From Siderastrea radians (Eukaryota > Cnidaria > Anthozoa > Scleractinia > Rhizangiidae), in contig OZ024895.1 in the NCBI GenBank assembly GCA_964017195.1, positions 6,258,001 through 6,322,000 on the forward strand: DNA of 64,000 nt. Reading direction: 5' to 3'. Within the stretch, counting starts at the first letter, position 1. Every line of letters starts with the position of its first letter. Shown here piece after piece: positions 1 to 10,468 of the stretch. The notes beneath the pieces are model-generated. The model had not been told where the DNA came from. It saw only the letters and a program-made list of their open reading frames with translations, and searched no databases. Both the position numbers and the translations under genes were made by a program.

Positions 1-304
1 TGTGCAAAAGGATGATTGGAATTAGAACAATTAGACAATTCATAGATTAAATCAAATTTAGAATGTTGACAATAGCTTTTAACATATCAAATGTTGTGCA
101 TTTGTCAGTGAAAGTTATGTTTACTTCAAGAAATATATTTTTTTATGAGTTCCAGGTTGAATAAAATAAATTAAGTAGAGGTTTTATGTTTTTGTTGTGT
201 CTCATTCCCACAAACCTTAACCCATGATTCTCAAGAGTGACCAACATCAAATTTCTCCTCACAATATCAATTCTTGCTCAAGAGAAGAGGTTAAATAGAG
301 GATA

Positions 305-412
305 ATACATGGTTGCGCAGAGATATGAAATTTATCTTCGAGTGTAGAGGTATCGATTTTGAACACGAGAAGATAAATTTCATTTATCCAAGCAACCATG
401 TATTATTCTGTT
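305..412. repeat. Hairpin-forming inverted repeat
   Basis: Two imperfect arms of about 40 bases (305-345 and 370-412) share AATACATGGTTGC and GAAATTTATCTTC in opposite orientation, around a short spacer. It is probably a foldback or MITE remnant; no target-site duplication was identified. Confidence 0.65.
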
Positions 413-447
413 TATTATATAAACCTACTAATAAAGATGTTTTTGAC

Positions 448-585
448 GATTTTCCGAAGATTTCCGACCATTTTCCGAAGATTTTCAAAATGTTGTCCGA
501 AGGTCGTACGAATGATTCTGAACATTTTCCGAAGTTTTCCGATAATTTCCGAAGATTGCCGAGGAAGATTCGAAGATGTTTCGAC
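448..585. repeat. Degenerate tandem repeat built on TTTTCCGAAGA
   Basis: At least six imperfect copies of a TTTTCCGAAGA/TTTCCGA motif follow one another at irregular spacing. Open frames of 60-160 codons across it on both strands are by-products of the repeat. Confidence 0.55.
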
Positions 586-650
586 TTAATATCGATAAAA
601 TTTGGCTCATTGAGTATTGAAACACGGCAAACTCTGCTAGCTGATTGGTC

Positions 651-707
651 AAAAATGATATCACACGTGTGGATATCATTTTTATCCACACGTGTGATAC
701 CATTTTT
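651..707. repeat. Short palindrome with CACACGTGTG arms
   Basis: Arms 651-675 and 683-707 are inverted copies containing ATCACACGTGTGGATA, separated by about 7 bases, with one or two mismatches. Each arm contains a self-complementary CACACGTGTG core. It is likely the tip of a MITE. Confidence 0.7.
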
Positions 708-1038
708 CTCGATTTGCTACCACTCGCTATACCACTGCAGTTTATATAATAATAAAGTGATCACCAAGGCAATTTTGCTAAATTTGACTTTAACCTACTA
801 GCCCAAGTTAAAATTACGAGACAAACTCACCTATATATCCTTGCAAAACAATGATAACGAGTAGAAGAAACTCGACGGTAAATTACAAACATAGGCACAC
901 ATTGCGTGCTTGACCTATGTTGAAATGACAAGTCTTATCCTCGCTTATTTGCGATTTTAAGACATACTCTGAGGACAAAACAACACACGATTATTCTTGC
1001 AAATACTTCCCCCTCCACTATAGCACCTGAGTGCATAA

Positions 1039-1249
1039 AGCCCAGTTCAGACGCCGCACCTCCCATGTGTCGTACCAAGTAGTACGTAGTTTTTTGGCAG
1101 TTGTACGGTGTCCAAATGAGTTTTTTCGACAGATTTCAATTAGGCAAGCCAAAATCTCAGGGTACGGCAAAGTTTGCCACTTAAATACGACCTAGGAGCG
1201 AAAATGTATTTGCTACGGCCCATGAGAGGTACGGCGTCTGAACTGGGCC
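1039..1249. mobile_element. PIF/Harbinger-like MITE with TAA duplication
   Basis: The ends are inverted copies of GCCCAGTTCAGACGCCG followed by ACCTC. The 211-bp element is flanked by TAA on both sides (1036-1038 and 1250-1252), the three-base target duplication typical of PIF/Harbinger elements. No transposase frame is present, so it is non-autonomous. Confidence 0.7.
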
Positions 1250-1573
1250 TAAAACAGCTTTTTCGTTTACTCAGCAATACCCTTGGAATGCAAAACGACA
1301 TCCCGCTAAAAACCCAGTTGGACCAAAATTGGAGATTGAGCAACCATCGGGCTAGTAGGCTACAGGCTAAAAAGTCAAACTGACACTAGAACAAAACGAC
1401 TGCATAAAAACTTCAAATTAAATTTAAAACTGAAACCTCACTTAAGGTCAACTAATGATTGTCTGCATATTACTGAAGAATATAAATCGAGCTCACAACA
1501 AGATGTGAAAGAAACAAGTGTAGTAGATAATAATTTGAGGAGAGGACAGTCATTGCGGTCTTGTTAAAACGTA

Positions 1574-1619
1574 GCCTGCAGACTGTGCACACTGCAGACC
1601 ATGCAGACTACGCAGACTG
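1574..1619. repeat. Short tandem repeat of GCAGACTG type
   Basis: Four or five imperfect repeats of an 8-11 base GCAGACYG motif. Nothing functional is implied. Confidence 0.5.
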
Positions 1620-1744
1620 GTATTTTGTTTTCTTTAAGTAAACTGTGATTTGTTGTACTTTTTAGGACTTTTCACTTTTTGTCGTGTTAAGATGACATGG
1701 CCAGCAGCTTGCCGAGTTCTCCAAAAAATGCCCCACTGTAAGGA

Positions 1745-2089
1745 ATTCTCGAACAATTTCGACAGAAAGATTCGCACCTTCTGGGAGTATTTCATATTCC
1801 TTTGCCAGACGATTCAAAAGTACATTTTGGTTTTGCAGTTAACGAAGTTTCCGAGCTTGAGCGAACCGTGAACTTGCTATGTTACCGTATACATTACAGC
1901 TTTAAAAACCTACAGACACGCTTGAACAAGCTAATCTATGCAAATTGCTATCTTAAACACGTCGCTAAAAAATTTCAAAAACCAGATGTTCCCGTATATG
2001 ATAAAACCAAGAAAGAAATCATTTCTATGTCGGTTGGAAAATCTGTGGATATGACTGATATAAATCATGGACACAACATCGTAAACTAA
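1745..2089 (+). other. Unrecognised open frame
   Basis: An open frame runs from a stop near 1742 to the stop at 2087-2089 and would encode about 114 residues, including LPDDSKVHFGFAVNEVSELE. It has no good ATG at its start and no family I recognise. Part of it (from about 1895) is repeated downstream at 2117-2215, which suggests degraded repeat sequence rather than a gene. An internal exon of an unknown gene cannot be excluded. Confidence 0.15.
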
Positions 2090-2215
2090 AACTAAACCGC
2101 ATTTTGGGAAGAGAAAACAGGTTTAAAAACCTACTGACACGCTTGAATAAACAAGCTAATTTGTGCAAATTGCAATCTTATAAACACGTCGCTATAAATT
2201 TCAAATTACCAAACA
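1895..2215. repeat. Direct duplication of a ~95-bp segment
   Basis: The segment at about 1895-1990 recurs at about 2117-2215 in the same orientation. It shares TTTAAAAACCTAC, GACACGCTTGAA and AAACACGTCGCTA with scattered differences. The copies are offset by about 220 bases. Confidence 0.6.
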
Positions 2216-2867
2216 AAGCTGTTTCAAACATCTTGCAAAGTACAGTCAAAATTATCCGTATCAAGCACAGATACAATCTTTTCAACCAACATCTTGCTAA
2301 AAGATACATAACCAAAACAGCTGTTTCATAACACAAATCATAAAAGAACAAATTAAATTACAGTTTCTCGTCAACAACTCTATTTTTGGAACGATGTTAA
2401 TCGTTTTTGTCAAGTACTCACGTTCCACCGTTGGCGACGACAAAGCTCAATTTTACCTGCCCTTGCAATAGCTTTAGGAAATTACCATGAATTCAACTAC
2501 ACCAAGCCTTTACTGAAAATATAATATTCGAGAGGAAAAAGTAGAAAAGCACATTTGCGCTGATCGTTTCTGTCCCCATGTGTACATTCGACATGGCCGG
2601 TAAGCTTAACCTTGTCTGACCTTCAACTCCAGTAAGCGGATTCTAACCAGCTCTTTCATTGGTAGAATGTACTCTTAGCTTAGTAGCCTCAAGCTGATTG
2701 GTGCCACATAGTGCCACATAAATTCCCCCGGGGGGTGTACTCCCATGTGAAAGGTGCCTGGATGCACGTCGTCTCGCGTTCTCCGTCTGTTTCAGCATAG
2801 CTTTAATTTAAATTTTCCGACGAGCATTCCCGCCCGTCTCACATGAGATTTCCCCCCGGATCAAAAA

Positions 2868-2921
2868 TACATACATACATACATACATACATACATACAT
2901 ACAAACAAACAAACAAACATA
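2868..2921. repeat. (ATAC)n/(ACAA)n microsatellite
   Basis: About eight ACAT/ATAC tetranucleotide units are followed by four to five ACAA units. Confidence 0.9.
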
Positions 2922-3127
2922 GAAAGCGAAAAACTTCACGCTGGCTAAGACCCTATGTTTTCAACATAGGTCAAAAATGATGTTTCTTTCCTCGACGAAA
3001 CGACCTGTAATGGCCGACTCAAATACTTCATGTACGCCACAACCAAAGTGTAACAACAAACCCTGAGACTGCGCAGTACGGACGGGAAAATTGATTTTAC
3101 AAAGGTCACGTGACTCCTTCAACTACG

Positions 3128-3133
3128 TTTATT
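3128..3133 (-). promoter_or_regulatory. Possible polyadenylation signal of fucosidase copy A
   Basis: AATAAA reads on the minus strand 286 bases past the copy A stop codon. Its position suits a 3' UTR end, but the hexamer is common in AT-rich DNA. Confidence 0.35.
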
Positions 3134-3172
3134 ATTAAATGAAAATTTAAAAAAAATGAGAATTAGACTCAT

Positions 3173-3209
3173 TGACTCATTGACTCATGACTCATGACTC
3201 ATTGACTCA
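3173..3209. promoter_or_regulatory. Cluster of five AP-1 consensus sites in a tandem repeat
   Basis: Perfect TGACTCA motifs start at 3173, 3181, 3188, 3195 and 3203, a spacing of 7-8 bases. TGACTCA is the consensus for Fos/Jun-type bZIP dimers. The cluster arises from a GACTCAT(T) minisatellite, so it may be incidental. It lies about 210 bases downstream of the copy A stop codon. Confidence 0.5.
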
Positions 3210-3304
3210 TGCGACTCATAGATACTTCTCTCTCTAAACCCTCACATTGACTCTAGCTACTAGAATGTGTACCAACTAAAACACTATACAGTGATCTAAA
3301 ATGG

Positions 3305-3365
3305 CTAATCTCGTACCCAGATCTTCCACGGTCAGCATGTTCATGGAGATCTGGGTACAAGATTA
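3305..3365. repeat. Short palindromic MITE
   Basis: Inverted arms of about 23 bases (TAATCTYGTACCCAGATCT) flank a 15-base loop. The structure is that of a very short non-autonomous DNA element. Confidence 0.7.
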
Positions 3366-3418
3366 CCAAGCAGGCTAGAACACAAAACGAGGCTGTGAAG
3401 TTTACTTTGCAGATTAGT

Positions 3419-6400
3419 TCAAACGTATCCTTTCCCTGCTGCCTCAGTCCAGTCATAAACTGAAACTTCATGTAACACAATGGAGGTATTATCTGTGACC
3501 AACTTTGTGATGTTCAAGCTAATAGCTGAAATGGTCTCACCACTTAACTCTTTAGGGAATGGATGAATCCTCTTGTGTCCTATGGTACTGCCTTGTTCGG
3601 GGTAATTAAGCCATCCATGCAAAGTCTTGAACCGCAGCTGGTATGCCGCAACAAGCTGTCCAAACTCTGCAATGTCTTCCATGATTACCACTGACCCCTT
3701 GCCCATGGTATAGAGTTCTCCCAAACTCCACACAGTCTCAACCCCGACTTTGAGTTCTGGATTCTTGTCTGTTATCACCAGATCTCTATACAGCAGATTA
3801 ACAGCTTCACCAAATCCTTTGTAGGCTTGTATGTCCTCATTTTCAACCAAGCCATAAGGATCTGGCTCCAAGTTCAAAATCATGTGGCACCCTCTTCCCA
3901 CGGTCGTCAAGTACTCACTGACAAGTGTGCTGACTTTTTTCACTCTACTTGTTGTGTTTGGTTTCCAGAACCAGTAATGTTCCCGTATGACAGTGTCACA
4001 GAAGGGAGGGCAAAACTGCTTCCCTAGTGGGTCCCCTGAAATCAGAACAAAATTAATATAAATGACTGTTTTGAAAAGCACTTTACTCTTACAGTGCAGC
4101 AGGATACTGTTGTTGCTTGAACAAAGTTTTTGATTAGTTTCTGAAAGCTTATTCATGCTTTCATGAGTCTAATTGGCTAATTAAACAAGTCTGTCCCTGG
4201 GATGAGTGTGGACTTTCACGACTTAATAGTGTGACTGCTAATAAAGACTGCTAAGACTGCTAATAAAGACTGCTAATAAAGAAATATGATCGTTTTTTTT
4301 TTGTGGTTTTCACAGTTCATTTCTGCCAAAACATTGTAAGCGTAATGCGATTTATTAGAATTAACATGTTGTTGTTCTTACTCAAAAGTATTAAAAAATG
4401 CATGCTGTAGAATCTTGACAATAATTATTTGTATCAATCCCAACTTTATATCTCAATCTTCTCACTTAATTATTAATAAGTATTTTGAAACGTTTTACAA
4501 ACGTTTTACTCGATCGTTCAAGTTATCTGGATTCTTCTACTGAGTGTACAATATATTTTGGTCATCATTTGAACTTGTTACCAGAATTAATGATAATGTT
4601 GATAATAGTTTAAAATTGTATGAAGTCCCAATAGCCATGCAATCTTGACAAGTCACATTTTGTGTGACTAATTAAGTATATTTCTTCATTTCTTATATGA
4701 CTTGCACATCACATACATACATGACAAACACGCACGTGAACATGCTCTTCCCAAAAATGGTGTTGGTTCAGCATGCAATATTGCGTGCTTCATTTGGTTA
4801 TCGATCTCATGTAACAAAGTGAAAAAAATGACACAAAATAAACAGAGACAATGGAGGTGATGGCAAAGGGCAAGCCATGTTCACAAGCACGCTCATCTCA
4901 ATGAAAGAACTGTGAGAGGTGGAGTTGTCAAGATTTATGTTTGTCCTCCCAAGTCCTCCATTCAAAACTCTTGAATATGACTAGTAAACTGAAATGGAAG
5001 CCACGAAAAAGTTGTCAGTCTGCCAAATTTTCGCTTTGAAGCTCTGTACGACTAATTTGATGCAGTCAAGCCATTTTGTCACTTGTCACTGTGGCAGGAG
5101 ACCAGGAGAAATGGGGGCGGGAGGTGTACTGGAGGCAGGAGAAGAGGGGTGGGAAATGGGATTTCCCAGGGGGTGGGAAGTGGGATTCCCCAGGGGGTGG
5201 GAAGTGGGATTCCCCAGGGGGTAGGAAGTGGGATTCCCCAGGGGGTGGTAGGTGGGAGAAAAGGGGACGAATTATGCAACATTGCACAATATTACACAAT
5301 CGAAAATATGCAAACTGACGGAAGCCAACAAATACAGGGTGGGAGCCGGGATAAAAGGGTACAGGAAGTGGGAGGTTTAAACCTCCCTGTCTCCCCTCAC
5401 TTACATACTTTTTCCACCAAGCCCTACAATGAACAGACTTAAAACAGTTTGTTACTTTGATTACCATTGCTATTTAACTTGGTTTAATAGATAATATGTT
5501 GAACTGATAACAAAAAACACATTTTTTACGATCTTGCTTTTAACAATTAAATTTCCATGCTCTGTCATATCTCTGTCACTTCGTCTCTGTCGTGGCAACA
5601 TGTGCATGCATTCTGCAGTGACTGCCAAGGCACTTAATTACGCCTTTTGAGTTTAATGTCCATGAAAACCCTTAGCAACTACACTTTTATGATATTCTTA
5701 TCATTGTTTATGTAAGACAGAAATACATACCAGTGTGAGACATGCCACATTGTCCATCAGGCACTGCATACCACAGAGGCAATGGAGCCACAGCCCGCTC
5801 ATTACCAACCCATTGAACTCCTTGATTTCCAGCAAAGGTTGGGCACTGCACACAGATACTGTTATTGCCTAATGTGCGCACTATTGGTCCAATATTGGGA
5901 CTTACACCGGGGTCAATACCACCATCAAACCAAACCAAGAAAGGGTTTGAATACTTTGAATTTGGATCTAACAGTTCTCGCATGTGCTGTTCAACAATGT
6001 GATTGTAAATTGCTTGTGCTTCTGGGGTGGGTGCCCTGTATTTAATGACATCCATGTACCAGTTTTGGTTCACATTGTAGTAAAAGGCATGCTTAATGCC
6101 ATACTTCTCACAAGACTTTATGAACTCCCAAGCCACATCGCCTGTTTTATTCCTCCATTTACTGTCTTTGACTGAGTAGTTGTAATTTGTTTCTGTTGGC
6201 CACAGGAGAAAGCCGCTCAAGTGATCCATTGTGAGCACAGCATGCTTTGCACCAAAACTACTGGCTGCTTTCAACCATTCATCTGTTGATAGTTTTGTTG
6301 GGTTAAATGCATCTGGAGACGCTACATGACCTGTTGAAGAAATCCAGACAGTTTCAAAGAAACAAGAAAGCCCAATGGGCATTTTAATTGGTCATTCTGA

Positions 6401-9400
6401 CCCTCCCCAGCCCTAGGTTTCACAAATGTTAGCACAATCCTGTATTTATATGAACTGGCGTGACGAAAAGTGTGATTGTGTGACACAATATTTTGACTAT
6501 AGTGTTACTGGATGACATAATGTTTAAACTCTGATGACTCAGCTTATCTTTCTTATCACTTTTATTTTGCTGAAAAATGCAAATTCACTCAAACATTGAA
6601 TGTCAGTATAAATTCGCCCACAACTGAGGATGCTTACACAGGGATGAAGAAATATTTACTGTAGTTGTGCCTAGACCGTGAATACAAACAGTGAACAAAA
6701 ATATAACCCTTGATAAACACAAGCTCAAGCAGATCGTCAGTCTGGGGCACGTTAAGGCATATCTCATGACGTGATGTTTAAATCCAGACTACGCACTCAC
6801 AAAATTACCTCAAACCCAACCAACACAACAGCGAACACCACACGCAAACCACATGCATCGCTCGATAATATTCAGTTATTTTCTATCTTAAGATTCATAA
6901 CAGCTACCTTATTAATTGATCTCCTTATTAATGACCGATTCCTTCATCTTTATGCAATTAAGATCAACATCTCGCCTCAAATAGACACTCATCTCTCTCC
7001 CTTCTTAAGAACTATGATGTATATCGATGGTGCAATCCACTAATTGCATCATCATACTAGTACCAATCCCTTCTCTTCCTAAGCCACCATTCCTTACTGC
7101 GCTAATAAGCTTCAAACACAGCCGTCATTTCTCTCCTCTGCGAAATACAGGTTACCCAATGAGAAAACTTACAATCCACTTCGGAAACCGTCCCCCCATA
7201 AAACGCCAAGGGAAACTGCCTCTCACGCAGCACAATATGACACCGCTGCTATACAAAATGCAACTTTCAAAGCAAATCACATTCACAGAAGCGTGATATG
7301 CTTCTCACATTCATAAATCCTTCCACTCCCACATTTTTACATCCCTCAAAATGTCAATACCCATAACAAAACTCCTGCACTAAAAATATGTTCACCATAA
7401 CCACTAACTAGACAACACAGCCAATTTTGCATTCAATCCTATTAGTTGCTTTACTCAGTTGCACATGCATCATACAAGACAAATACAGAAACCCCAAACT
7501 TGACAACCCTTTGCTGTTCATATCTTAAATACTGTAAATTAAAAGACAAGAACACACGTAGGTAACATTCAGCAGACTAATATGCGCATACATCGTATAT
7601 AAGACAGTACCACTCGTGATCGGGCGTACCCCTACCACAAGCTTTAAGGTGGTAGAATTGGCTAAAGGTCCAAAAAAAAAAAAATTTCCTGTTATTTCAT
7701 TTATTGTGTAGTTCATGTATTGTTATGTTGTTATTTACAAAATAGTGGCTCAATGATTGCTAGATTCCGAGAAAGAGAGGTTTGAAATTCGTTGTTATGC
7801 GGCCATTTTGAGCCGCCATCTTGGAATTTTGCGTATAGACTCCTTTCTGGTCTTGTGCACGGCTGGATGTCTTTGAATCTACAGTGGCGAAGCTGAAGGT
7901 TTTGAGAGTAAATGAAAACATAACAAAAAGCTATATCAACCTGAATACTAACAGCCTTTTTGGTGATATTCAATTGATATTCCACGCATCAGAAAAAAGC
8001 AAGCCCAGTTTATCATAAATACCTGGGCATATTTATACACAAGACAAAAAGCGTACCGCACATTCATGCAGCAAGGTTAAGTTGACAAATCAAAAGAGCA
8101 ATATTACAATTGCCGGCTACCACTACCTCGCACTAGACGATTAGTATTACCCAGGCACACAAACTCCTCTTTCATCAAAGTATCTTCATAATTATTAAAA
8201 TCGGTAAGATCTTCAATCTTTGGTTCAAAAATTATGCATCCTCACGCAATCCACAGCTGAATGTTTCCAAGATAAACTTGCAATATTTACCCGACATCGA
8301 CATATAACTACCCTGTGAACAGATTTATATCAGATACAAATAAATCTACCGTATCTTTGAAAGTTTTAGAATCTCTTTCAGACGAATGTAAGCTGCCTAC
8401 TTCTTGCATTTATTATTATTTTGCACGACCACACAAGCTGCTGAGCCTTAATTTTAATTGTGCTGAAATAAAGCCTGTCTGTTTGTCTGTCTGTCTGCAT
8501 GCTAACAAGCTAGCCAAAATATCATCACGTCTGCGTATTTGATCGTACAAAAATACGAAAAATCAAACTTCTTGAGTGCTGTAAACGCGAGAGAAGGCCA
8601 ACGATTTCACAGAGCATTTCACTTCCCTTTCACAGTCCATTCAACAAGAAAAATGCAACTGATAATCGAAAGAAAAACTGTTTCGATCGAATCTCTTTCA
8701 CCGAGGAAACCAAACACCACGTGAATACTCGATAGCTTCCTCGAACGGTAGAAACTTGTTTCTCAAACCGCCCTTCAGTGAAAACCGCTGGGCAGTGAAA
8801 ACATGGTTTGTTGTGGGTGCTCATTGCACCGTGGGCTCGGCCACGGCAGTTTGACATATGGAAACAAGTCAAAACCTCCTCCCCCGAACACGCATGATAT
8901 ATGTGTGTAATGACTTGTGCGCATTGTCACCGCTTACAAAAAGACCGCAGTGTCATTGTTTATTGTAGTTGCTTGGGACTCTGTGATTGTTCAGTTGATT
9001 CTAGAATGCGTTACACGCTCAAAATACGACATTTTCCGCGTTTCTCCCACAAAATGAGTGTCCCAGGAGGCAATGCAACTTGTAATGTAGAAAACAAACA
9101 TGGCGGACTTGAATTGAGCAAACGAAAGCGTAAAGATGTGCAAAATTCGACGGATTATCGGGGCGTGTAGGGTGAAAATAGGAATATTTTCCATGCATTT
9201 TAATCAATTCTACTGAAAGTTGCCAGAGTTAACAAACACAAATGGAGCTATTTTGCCTGACTAAGCCGCAATTTCCTGTTGCATCGGATCGATGTTGTGG
9301 CATGTCACGTGCCTGGTTTACAGAACTTCAACATTTTCCGTAGGATTTTCACCTGGATTGCGGCTAAGTCACACAAGAATCCTTTTTACATAGGTGTTTG

Positions 9401-10414
9401 ATAGTGAAAAGAAGAAAGCTTTCAAACAAAAAGAAACGAAGAAAAGAAAATAATTATGAATTTGAGCGACATTTTTTAGGTGTTAATTTTCACACCTTTC
9501 TGACAGGAAATTCAAAATTTTGACTTGAAATTCGGATTCTACGGGAAAAAATATTAGAGAATGGTTATGTTTGAAATCAAAACAAAGTGGATAAAGTATT
9601 TTAGAAGACTCCGTTTAGAGCGCATTTTAGCCAATTGTACCACCTTAAAGCACTTTGTTGGTATGTTAAGCCAACTGACCAACTGACCACAGCGACGGCC
9701 AGTTAAAAAAAAAATGCAAAAATAAATTAGGATAACATCCAAAACAAATTAATCAATTGAACTAATCAAATTAATTGAATTAATCAATTCAATTGAATTA
9801 ATCAAATTAATCACTTTTCTATTTTTTTTTCCAGCTAGGGTTTAACTATTATTAAAACTAATTGCTGTAGTAATTACAGCTGTAACATTTAACAAATAAA
9901 AAAGCCAAAACCGTGCTTTGTTCTGTGATAAGGCACGTAAGGAAGTGACGAGAGCACTGAGTGCTCTGGTCACTTCCTTGAGTGCTTTATCACAGAACAA
10001 AGCACGGTTTTGGCTTTTTTATTTGTTTTATAATATAGCTTTGCTCATATTTGTAAAGAAACTGGCTTTTAATTGCAAGAAATCGAGGTTTTTTTCATAG
10101 CTTGCAAGCGCGCGCAAGAAAGGTTTTCAGCTTGCCAGCGCGCGCAGAATGGCGTCACAGGCTACTCCGTGCATCTGTACTCTGATAAAGCACGCTGTTT
10201 CAACCAATCAGAGCGCGCGTTATATCGAAACTTTATTATAAAATGAGATAAGAAATACAAAGATCATACACTCTCTTGCAGTTTAGCATTAGAGCATTTT
10301 TAACAATTTGTAATTAGAATACAGTGTGTCCCCAATTAGCACTAGTGTCTTTACAAGGTGCTTGATCACTTTGACACATAAATAAAGTTGTTATTTTTAT
10401 TATTATTATTATTA

Positions 10415-10468
<54 letters not shown>

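Larger units (their letters stand above)
1..3418. other. Left flank without a recognisable gene
   Basis: This AT-rich stretch contains no exon I can assign to a known protein family. It holds the inverted repeats, a MITE, microsatellites and one unrecognised open frame listed separately. Positions 1-300, 713-1038, 1250-1570 and 2216-2860 show nothing I can name. It lies downstream of the minus-strand fucosidase gene that ends at 3419. Confidence 0.6.

Noticed and set aside
5066..5467. Open frames of 67-133 codons on both strands across the G-rich minisatellite
   Set aside because: The 24-bp unit has no stop in several frames, so every frame stays open; the products are simple repeats of GGGKWDSP or PPGESHFP type with no other support.
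6771..7296. Genes encoding 89-90 residue proteins at 6771-7296 and 34684-34956
   Set aside because: Both are parts of the same interspersed repeat; conservation between the copies reflects recent duplication, and there is no known family or supporting context.
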